DNA of 11,559 bases, from assembly GCA_022572485.1 (NCBI GenBank), contig JACZVU010000077.1:1-11559 (forward strand), given 5' to 3'. The DNA is from Myxococcales bacterium (GTDB taxonomy: Bacteria; Myxococcota_A; UBA9160; SMWR01). The notes under the pieces were generated by a model. It saw only the letters and a program-made list of their open reading frames with translations. It was not told where the DNA came from and searched no databases. Within the stretch, counting starts at the first letter, position 1, and every line of letters begins with the position of its first letter. Shown one piece after another: positions 7,105 through 11,559 of this stretch. Both the position numbers and the translations under genes were made by a program.

Positions 7105-7976
7105 AGCCGCTGGCGAGCAATCTCGACCCAAGTTCCCGAGGGCTCCAATTGGAGGTAGCGCCTCCAGTGGCCACGCGCCTTCCGGCGCAAACCGATCTTT
7201 TCGTATACCAGGGCCAGGCTGACGTGGGCGTCTGCGAACATCGGGTCCGCGCCCAACGCGGCTTTGTAGTGCCTCAGCGCCATCTGGTAGCGGCCTTCTT
7301 CTTCGAGGAGCGTCGCAAGGTTCAGATTGGCTTCGACGTGGTGGGGGTCCATCTCGAGCGCGCGCTTGAAACAGACCCGCGAACTGGCCAGTCGATTCTG
7401 ATTGAAATAGACCGATCCGAGGTTGCAGTGCGCGTCGGCACAATCGGGGTCGCATTCGATCGCCCGTTTGTAGGCCTCGATGGCTTCCGCGTAGGTGTTG
7501 CGGTGCGAATCGAGCTTGCATCCCTGCTCGAACCACCTCGCGGCCGATTCCCTGCGCGAAGCGTTCGTTGCCGGCACACACAGCGCAACGGGAGAACCCG
7601 TCCAGGTTGGACCGAACTCCAGCACGAGCTGTCCGTTGGGCTCGATCAGAACGCCATTGTGCCGAACCACGACGCGCCGCGATCCGTCCAGCCAGGGCCG
7701 CAGCAAACTCAGCGGCCGATCGACGTCAGGCATTTGCTTGCGAAACGCGTCGACGCTGCGGCGGATTCGGCGCAGCGAAACGCCACGATCGAGCAGCGAC
7801 AGCACCGAGCGAACGGTGACGAGGTCGCGAAACTCGAATCCACTGCCTTGGCGGCGCGAACTTCCGGAATCACGAGCAACGCCGGGCTCCAGCAGCGCAG
7901 TGCGCTCCCAGTACTTCAGCCGCGCGCGAGACACTCCGGTAATCCGCGCGACATCGTCGAGCGTGTAGGTCCCCAC
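7095..7976 (-). CDS. MerR-type HTH regulator fused to TPR domain
   Basis: The 293-aa protein starts with a MerR winged helix: YTLDDVARITGVSRARLKYW (residues 4-23), then a FEFRDLVTVRSVLSLLDRG segment (47-65) and RRIRRSVDAFR, the usual 'LVTVRSLL.RG.SL..IR' dimer/recognition region. An unassigned beta-rich stretch covers about 100-140. Four TPR-like repeats fill about 144-280, with canonical lines such as AEAIEAYKRAIECDPDCADA and ALRHYKAALGADPMFADA. There is no cysteine pattern of metal-sensing MerRs, so the signal is probably a protein contact through the TPRs (inference). I choose GTG 7976 because the HTH begins immediately; an in-frame GTG pair further upstream (about 8040) would add residues with no family support. 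Its stop lies inside the 3' end of the convergent protease gene. Confidence 0.82.
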   Translation of the reverse strand: MGTYTLDDVARITGVSRARLKYWERTALLEPGVARDSGSSRRQGSGFEFRDLVTVRSVLSLLDRGVSLRRIRRSVDAFRKQMPDVDRPLSLLRPWLDGSRRVVVRHNGVLIEPNGQLVLEFGPTWTGSPVALCVPATNASRRESAARWFEQGCKLDSHRNTYAEAIEAYKRAIECDPDCADAHCNLGSVYFNQNRLASSRVCFKRALEMDPHHVEANLNLATLLEEEGRYQMALRHYKAALGADPMFADAHVSLALVYEKIGLRRKARGHWRRYLQLEPSGTWVEIARQRLQK

Positions 7977-8122
7977 CGCGGTGGAGAGTACCTCGACTCC
8001 GCGGCAACGCCATCCAAAACCGAGCCGATCCCTGGACCACACCACCCAAGCCCCGCGAGCCGAACCGCCAAGCCCTTTCGACTGCGCTGCACCGGGAGCG
8101 CTCTTCGCGTAAGCTCTCCCAC

Positions 8123-8221
8123 GGAAGCGATTGTCACGCTGGTGCGGGCCACGGACTTCAAATCCGTAGGAGGATGTGGCAACACAGCCTCGGCGGGTTC
8201 GATTCCCGTCCGCTTCCGCCA
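8123..8221 (+). tRNA. selC: tRNA-Sec (anticodon UCA), selenocysteine tRNA
   Basis: The 99-nt gene encodes its CCA end. The acceptor GGAAGCG (8123-8129) pairs with CGCTTCC (8211-8217); the eighth pair expected for bacterial tRNA-Sec is A8130·C8210, a mismatch. The anticodon arm ACGGA/TCCGT encloses CTTCAAA with anticodon TCA (8158-8160), which reads UGA. A long variable arm (8170-8191) has GAGG/CCTC and TGTG/CACA stems capped by a GCAA tetraloop. The T arm (8193-8209) has the TTCGATT loop. Discriminator is G8218, as in E. coli selC. The D arm (8133-8150) pairs less cleanly, with two mismatches in my fold. The 8+5 architecture, extra arm and GGAAG...CTTCCG ends are diagnostic. No clear promoter was seen upstream. 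Confidence 0.95.
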
Positions 8222-8291
8222 CACCCCGGCTTCGAAGACACCCCTCTCCCAAACGGCCCACCCCGGCGCTGAAAAGAACTCCGGAACGCTG

Positions 8292-8300
8292 TGTTACCCT
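8292..8300 (+). promoter_or_regulatory. weak extended -10-like element before hpf-like gene
   Basis: TGT-TACCCT resembles the folD promoter layout (TGT-TATACT) but matches TATAAT at only three positions, including the key first two and last bases. It lies about 75 nt before the ATG at 8375. No -35 is convincing. It is offered only as the best candidate in the 153-bp gap after selC. Confidence 0.22.
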
Positions 8301-8374
8301 TTCGATGAGGGTCGCTCGAGGTCCTCTGGGTTGGATCGAAGTGACTCTACAACCAACGGGAGAGCATTCGATCG

Positions 8375-8722
8375 ATGGCGAAAAACCCCTCTGTGGTCAT
8401 CCATTTCAAAGAAGTCGAGCAAAACGAACCGCTAAGGGAATCCATCCAAAAAAAGAGCCAGCACCTCGGGAATGAATTTCACGAGGTCTCCAAAATCGAA
8501 ATCAGCGTGGCGCCGAACGGGGGCGGTTTCATCGCGAATGGGCACGTGACCGGCAAAGGGGTCGACGTCGCCACCCAGGTCGAAGCCAGCGAACTCGCGC
8601 CCGCAGTCGATTCGGTCTTCGACAAAGTCGAACGTCAGCTTCGCAAACTTCACGACAAGCGAATCTTCGCCCAGCGCCGCGAGGCACAGCGCGATCCAGC
8701 CAAGCGTGCGAAACCGAACTAG
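8375..8722 (+). CDS. HPF/RaiA-family ribosome-associated (hibernation) protein, short form
   Basis: The 115-aa product is a single ribosome-hibernation domain. Its beta-alpha pattern fits the HPF/RaiA fold: VVIHFKEVEQNEPLRESIQK (first strand and helix), KIEISVAPNGGGFIANGHVT (central strands), and a second helix with AVDSVFDKVERQLRKLHDKR. A basic tail follows, consistent with binding the ribosome decoding region. Family members bind 30S or 70S ribosomes during stationary phase and inactivate or dimerise them. The long-form C-terminal dimerisation domain is absent. A GGGAGAG stretch (8358-8364) lies 10 nt upstream of ATG 8375. It stands alone rather than next to rpoN/ptsN, where hpf often sits. 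Sequence similarity is moderate, so the family call is good but the exact subtype is not assigned. Confidence 0.82.
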   Translation: MAKNPSVVIHFKEVEQNEPLRESIQKKSQHLGNEFHEVSKIEISVAPNGGGFIANGHVTGKGVDVATQVEASELAPAVDSVFDKVERQLRKLHDKRIFAQRREAQRDPAKRAKPN

Positions 8723-8897
8723 GATCGCTTGCGCAAAGCGGCCCCCGTTAGGGATCGAGCGCAGCAGGCCACCGCGCTCAGCGTGTCGCAGGCGATGAGT
8801 TCACCCCCGCCGTGAGCGTACGCAGGGGAACGCGGCAATTCACGTTCTTGAGATTGTGGGAGCGCGCATGCTCGATGGCGATGTGCGATGCCGGCGT
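8720..8897 (-). pseudogene. decayed N-terminal remnant of a UvrA-like excinuclease gene
   Basis: On the minus strand, directly after the TGA of the 114-aa gene and in the same frame, the translation reads SHIAIEHARSHNLKNVNCRV followed by PLRTLT. This resembles the first strand of UvrA, where 'I.I.GAR.HNLKN(V/I)...IPR..L' precedes the Walker A loop. The expected VVTGVSGSGKSS is reduced to TAGVNSS. A one-base frame change then gives ACDTLSA, resembling UvrA's LAFDTLYAEGQRR, before all similarity ends. There is no start codon, no P-loop and no further UvrA sequence, and the convergent hpf-like gene abuts the fragment. The gene order suggests that uvrA once followed the 114-aa gene and was almost wholly deleted. 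Assignment rests on a short match. Confidence 0.55.
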
Positions 8898-9242
8898 TCA
8901 GATCTCCTTTCGCTCCGCCTGCCGCAGCGCTTCAGCCGCATAGCACTCCTTGCCAGCGCGCTCCGCCGCTTCAGCCAACGCTTTCCATTCTTCGGATTTC
9001 GGCGGAACACCCATCGCCGACGCCACCGCCCGGAGCAAAAAGCCGTCACCCGCTTCGATCGACCGGGCGCGCAGCACATCGAGTGGCTCGGTCACCTCTG
9101 CCTTGATGAAAAACGCGATGGCGTCCACCTCGAGCCCCTCTACGAGGTAGGCCTCGGCGTAGCGCAGCGCTTGGGCAGCGCTGAGCTCGCCCTCGATCAG
9201 GTGCCTGCGCTCGATCGGTCCCGGTAGCTTCGTTTTGCCCAC
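8898..9242 (-). CDS. conserved-looking 114-aa helical protein, unknown function
   Basis: I do not recognise a named domain. The product is soluble, almost entirely alpha-helical and rich in Ala, Glu and Leu. Segments such as SAAQALRYAEAYLVEGLEVD, AIAFFIKAEV and WKALAEAAERAGKECYAAEA resemble paired TPR-like helices. The GTG start at 9242 is preceded by a purine-rich GGGGGGA at 5-nt spacing, and the gene follows the MoeB-rhodanese stop by only 22 bp on the same strand, so it is very probably in that operon. It ends directly before the uvrA-like remnant, and its original partner downstream may have been uvrA. Compositional bias and position favour a real gene. Its role cannot be inferred. Confidence 0.65.
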   Translation of the reverse strand: MGKTKLPGPIERRHLIEGELSAAQALRYAEAYLVEGLEVDAIAFFIKAEVTEPLDVLRARSIEAGDGFLLRAVASAMGVPPKSEEWKALAEAAERAGKECYAAEALRQAERKEI

Positions 9243-9264
9243 AATCCCCCCACGCGCGGCGCGC

Positions 9265-10419
9265 TCAGTAGCGCGGAATGTCCGCGTCCACCGTCAGCGA
9301 CCACGCTTCGATCCCACCCGTCAAATTCGTCACGCGAATGAAACCGGCATCGCCGAGCAGTTTGCAGGCCTTCGCGCTGCGCCCACCGTGGTGACAGTGG
9401 ACCACGACCGGGCGTTCCTTCCAATCTCGGATTTCCGCGAGACGGTCTTCGAGTTCGCCCAGTGGAATCAGCTTCGAACCTTCGATCCGCGCGCGCACGA
9501 ACTCTTCGGATTCGCGAACATCGAGCAGCAGGAAGCCATCGCCGCGCGCCTGCATGGAATGCACGGCAGCAGCCGACAGCTCCACGATTGCAGCCTCGCC
9601 TTCGTTGGTAATGCCGCAGAAGCCTTGGTAATCGATCAGCTCCGTGACCGTGGGCTGATCGCCACATACTGGACACTTCGGGTCCTTCTTCAGCCGAAAT
9701 TCGTTGAACTCCATCCGCAGTGCGTCGTATTGAATCAGCCGGCCGTAAAGTGGCTCGCCGATTCCAGAGACGATCTTCACGGTCTCCGTCGCCTGGATCA
9801 GCGCGATCAAGCCCGGGAGCACGCCGAGCACGCCGCCCTCCGCACAGGACGGCACCGAGCCCGGCGGCGGCGGCTCGGGGTAGAGACAGCGATAGCAGGG
9901 GCCGTACTTCGCGTCGAAGACCGTGGCCTGACCGTCGAAGCGAAACACCGAACCATGCACATTCGGTTTGCCGAGCAATACGCAGGCATCGTTCGAGAGA
10001 TAACGGGTCGGAAAGTTGTCGGTGCCATCCACGATCACGTCGTAGTCGGCAAAGAGTTCCAGCGCATTTTCGGAGCTCAGCGCCAGCGCGTGGGTATGAA
10101 CCTCGACATCCGGATTCATGGCTTGGATCCGCTCGCGCGCGACTTCGACCTTCGGCCTTCCGATGTCCGCGGTGGTGTAGAGGACCTGCCGCTGGAGGTT
10201 GGAGGCGTCGACCCGATCGAAGTCGATGATGCCGATCACCCCGACCCCCGCGGCCGCCAGATATTGGGCGAGCGGGCAGCCCAGACCACCAGCGCCGATC
10301 AGCAGCACCCGGGATTCGAGCAGCCGCATCTGCCCTTCGATACCGATTTCAGTCAGGCTGAGGTGCCTTCGATAGCGATCGAATTGCTCGGGCCGCAGGG
10401 GCGGTTGGGAATCGGACAT
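9265..10419 (-). CDS. MoeB/ThiF-type sulfur-carrier adenylyltransferase fused to rhodanese
   Basis: The 384-aa protein joins two domains. The E1-like domain (about 1-250) has the ATP loop GAGGLG (42-47), DFDRVDASNLQRQ (66-78), DGTDN (131-135), a Zn ribbon of Cys175/Cys178 and Cys249/Cys252, and the conserved Cys192 in VPSCAEGG. The C-terminal rhodanese domain (about 278-384) has the active-site loop CHHGGRS with Cys342. Such fusions (MoeZ/MoeBR, Uba4/MOCS3-like) adenylate the C-terminal glycine of a sulfur-carrier protein (MoaD, ThiS or CysO type) and hand it sulfur, for molybdopterin, thiamine, cysteine or tRNA thiolation. No carrier gene is nearby, so the pathway is unresolved. I prefer ATG 10419; GTG at 10422 is directly adjacent. 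No strong Shine-Dalgarno is visible. Confidence 0.92.
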   Translation of the reverse strand: MSDSQPPLRPEQFDRYRRHLSLTEIGIEGQMRLLESRVLLIGAGGLGCPLAQYLAAAGVGVIGIIDFDRVDASNLQRQVLYTTADIGRPKVEVARERIQAMNPDVEVHTHALALSSENALELFADYDVIVDGTDNFPTRYLSNDACVLLGKPNVHGSVFRFDGQATVFDAKYGPCYRCLYPEPPPPGSVPSCAEGGVLGVLPGLIALIQATETVKIVSGIGEPLYGRLIQYDALRMEFNEFRLKKDPKCPVCGDQPTVTELIDYQGFCGITNEGEAAIVELSAAAVHSMQARGDGFLLLDVRESEEFVRARIEGSKLIPLGELEDRLAEIRDWKERPVVVHCHHGGRSAKACKLLGDAGFIRVTNLTGGIEAWSLTVDADIPRY

Positions 10420-10497
10420 CACACAAACGCTATCCGAGCCAAGCCGCGTCTGCGAGAGTCCGTCGAAACGGATCCTGCGAGGCGCGGCTGCGTACCG

Positions 10498-10824
10498 CTA
10501 CTCGTGTGGTTTCTTCTTCGGAGGCATCACGACGACCTTGTGGGCGACCCGGGGCTTGTCGACCATCTTCCAAGACACGCTCACCCAATCGCCCTTTTCG
10601 ATCGCCTGCCAGCTCTTCTTCACGCCCGTGACCGTCGTGGCGCTGGAGCGCCTGAACGACACCTGGTCGCTCCGGCGGTTGACGATCACCATCTTGTTGT
10701 CCGAGACCTCGATGACCTTCCCCGAAAACTCCCGGAACCCCGCGGAGGCTGCGCTCGAGAGCATCAGCGCCAGCGTAACCGCGACGAGTGCGTGCACCGC
10801 AATCCGGCCCGAGACCTTCCGCAT
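10498..10824 (-). CDS. small exported protein, unknown function
   Basis: The 108-aa precursor begins with a clear Sec signal peptide: basic MRKVSGR, a hydrophobic core (VHALVAVTLALML), and SSAASA as a probable cleavage site after residue 28. The mature part is about 80 residues and strongly basic, with predicted beta strands (FREFSGKVIEVSDNKMVIV, then TTVTGVKKSW, GDWVSVSWKMVDK, AHKVVVMP). The short-strand pattern resembles small OB- or SH3-like periplasmic domains, but I cannot name the family. GAGGAG lies about 10 nt upstream of ATG 10824. The tRNA-Leu fragment ends 37 bp before the start on the same strand. A 75-bp gap separates it from the MoeB-rhodanese gene, so co-transcription is possible. 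Confidence 0.78.
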   Translation of the reverse strand: MRKVSGRIAVHALVAVTLALMLSSAASAGFREFSGKVIEVSDNKMVIVNRRSDQVSFRRSSATTVTGVKKSWQAIEKGDWVSVSWKMVDKPRVAHKVVVMPPKKKPHE

Positions 10825-10861
10825 GCCCCACTCTCCTCGCCTCTTGAACCGCGTGATTCGG

Positions 10862-10916
10862 TGGTGCCGGAGGCGGGATTCGAACCCGCACGACCGTGAA
10901 GCCGGGGGATTTTGAG
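10862..10916 (-). pseudogene. 3' half of tRNA-Leu(CAA): probable attachment-site remnant
   Basis: Read on the minus strand, the segment runs from an anticodon loop CTCAAAA (10916-10910, anticodon CAA at 10914-10912) through TCCCC, a leucine-type long variable arm, a perfect T arm (10889-10873, GCGGG/CCCGC around TTCGAAT) and the acceptor 3' strand CTCCGGC-A-CCA. The partner acceptor 5' strand (GCCGGAG) and a D arm are absent upstream. A GGGGA at 10924-10920 could re-pair with TCCCC but would leave a 10-nt loop. The break at the anticodon loop is the usual crossover position for tRNA-targeting tyrosine integrases, and an integrase fragment lies on the broken side. The intact tRNA should be at the far end of the element. 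Confidence 0.75.
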
Positions 10917-10956
10917 GTCTCCCCGACCATCCAAGTGATTGTAATCGGTGAAGAAA

Positions 10957-10982
10957 TGATGTGCACGATGTGCGGCACATCA
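10957..10982. promoter_or_regulatory. cluster of GATGTGC direct and inverted repeats
   Basis: GATGTGC occurs at 10958-10964 and 10967-10973, and its exact inverse GCACATC at 10975-10981. The last two form a perfect palindrome with a 1-nt centre. The outer pair extends to TGATGTGC/GCACATCA (10957-10964 and 10975-10982). The cluster sits between the tRNA-Leu att remnant and the integrase fragment, where integrase arm-type, Xis or regulator sites are expected. Confidence 0.45.
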
Positions 10983-11064
10983 AATCTCCAGATTGACACA
11001 AGCGAAGCCGATTCAGGAAGCGAGCGCAAGCGGGGAGATGCGAGTGAAAACGCAAAAGAGGTAG

Positions 11065-11220
11065 CTACCGAAGAACGTCTACCTACGTGGCGAAACCTAC
11101 TGGTGCGACGTCACCGTGAACGGACGACGCATGAGGCACGCCGCTGGCGAGACGCCGGAAGAGGCGGAACAACTCGCGCTGAGACTACGAGCTGCGGCCG
11201 CTCCGCCCGCCCCTTCTCTT
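11065..11220 (+). pseudogene. tyrosine recombinase/integrase, N-terminal fragment
   Basis: The open frame after TAG (11062-11064) reads LPKNVYLRGETYWCDVTVNG, then RRMRHAAGETPEEAEQLALR. This is the arm-type DNA-binding beta-sheet start of phage-type integrases (pattern 'V(Y)kRG..Ww..(v/f)tvnGrR.r.s.gt...EAe..'). An AGAGG (11057-11061) stands just upstream, but the first codon is CTA and no ATG/GTG/TTG is available before GTG 11116, inside the domain. After about residue 50 the frame degenerates (APPAPSLDLPRV...) and stops at 11319. The core-binding and catalytic Arg-His-Arg-Tyr domain is absent. The gene is broken and was probably joined to IS debris downstream. It points away from the att remnant. 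Confidence 0.6.
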
Positions 11221-11321
11221 GACCTGCCACGCGTTTCGAAGCGATCACCCTCGACCCGAAATGCGAACCGATCGGCCGCGGCGCGCGGTGCAAGGCGATC
11301 AGTCATGGCTTCTTCGTGATG

Positions 11322-11559
11322 TACTACGGCCCAGAGTTCGTGGCGAAGAAGGTTCAGGACTGGATCGAAGAGCGACCTATCGGGGCGCGCTTCATCGAGC
11401 CTGGGAGTCCTTGGCAGAACGGGCATAACGAGAGCTCCAACGCGGTGTTCAGAGACGGCTGCTTGAATCGCTGGCTATTCGAATCCGTCCGGGAGGCGCG
11501 AGAAGCCTCGGAGAGCTGGCTTCACGAGTACAACCACGAGCGACCCCATGGGTCGCTCG
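11322..11559 (+). pseudogene. IS3-type transposase (OrfB, rve domain), C-terminal fragment
   Basis: The frame (codons starting at 11322, 11325, ...) reads YGPEFVAKKVQDWIEE, then FIEPGSPWQNGHNESSNAVF, RDGCLN and HEYNHERPHGSL. This is the classic IS3-family end of the DDE integrase core, with the catalytic glutamate at 11430-11432 in NES. The second catalytic aspartate normally found in SDNGPEF is missing because the preceding residues are MYY, so similarity starts abruptly at GPEF. The frame upstream (11223-11321) has no transposase similarity. The 3' end continues past the window. The piece is a truncated, inactive copy that was probably fused to the integrase fragment by deletion or insertion. 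Confidence 0.75.

Noticed and set aside
7101..8435. 444-codon plus-strand open frame
   Set aside because: It runs antisense through the MerR-TPR gene and across the tRNA-Sec gene; the product has no domain and the opposite strand is clearly coding.
8725..8739. CGCTT...AAGCG hairpin as terminator after the hpf-like gene
   Set aside because: The stem is only 5 bp and no T-tract follows.
8895..8903. Possible selenocysteine read-through of TGA at 8898-8900 linking the 114-aa gene to the uvrA-like frame
   Set aside because: The downstream part looks like a separate gene's decayed N-terminus, no cysteine homologue pattern surrounds the TGA, and no convincing SECIS hairpin follows.
9235..10899. 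554-codon plus-strand open frame
   Set aside because: It is antisense to the MoeB-rhodanese gene and also crosses the gene for the small exported protein; no domain signature.
10993..10998. Perfect TTGACA as -35 of an integrase promoter
   Set aside because: No acceptable -10 occurs at 16-18 bp spacing, so the hexamer alone is not enough.

Overview
GC-rich bacterial chromosome, most likely from a deltaproteobacterial-type lineage (Myxococcota, Desulfobacterota or a relative). This placement is inferred, not proven. It rests on high GC, a maf-yggS-proC-divIVA cluster in an apparently Gram-negative genome (a BepA-like M48 protease and a signal-peptide-bearing small protein are present), a MerR-TPR regulator and several TTG/GTG starts. 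Nearly all of 1-10.8 kb is ordinary, tightly packed housekeeping DNA. The right end is a decayed mobile-element junction.

Layout. (1) 1-2312 (+): 3' end of maf, then yggS and proC joined by 4-bp stop/start overlaps, then a DivIVA-domain protein. (2) 2313-2635: a gene-free stretch with about five degenerate 21-27 bp tandem repeats and a 32-nt inverted repeat just before the next gene. (3) 2636-7104 (+): fmdB, then folD-gcvT-gcvH, a one-carbon/glycine-cleavage group without gcvP, then a BepA-like M48 protease with TPRs. An extended -10 promoter lies before folD. (4) 7095-7976 (-): a MerR-HTH/TPR regulator that overlaps the protease gene tail to tail. (5) 8123-8221 (+): selC, the selenocysteine tRNA (anticodon UCA), then an HPF/RaiA-like ribosome hibernation factor. 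(6) 10862-8720 (-): reading leftward from the tRNA-Leu fragment, a small exported protein, a MoeB/ThiF-rhodanese fusion, a conserved-looking 114-aa protein, and a short decayed remnant that resembles the N-terminus of UvrA. (7) 10862-11559: the 3' half of a tRNA-Leu(CAA) gene cut at the anticodon loop, a cluster of GATGTGC elements, the 5' piece of a tyrosine integrase with no visible start codon, and the 3' piece of an IS3-type transposase. These read together as one end of an old tRNA-targeted integration.

How the genes fit together. FolD interconverts methylene- and formyl-tetrahydrofolate, and GcvT/GcvH make methylene-THF from glycine, so the overlapping folD-gcvT-gcvH order is a coherent C1 module. 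The maf-yggS-proC-divIVA group mixes housekeeping, PLP/proline metabolism and a polar or division scaffold. selC implies that this genome inserts selenocysteine at some UGA codons. No selenoprotein, selA, selB or selD is seen here. I found no convincing new multi-gene system. The least explained items are the tandem repeats before fmdB, the FolD loop substitution, the att/integrase junction and the uvrA remnant.
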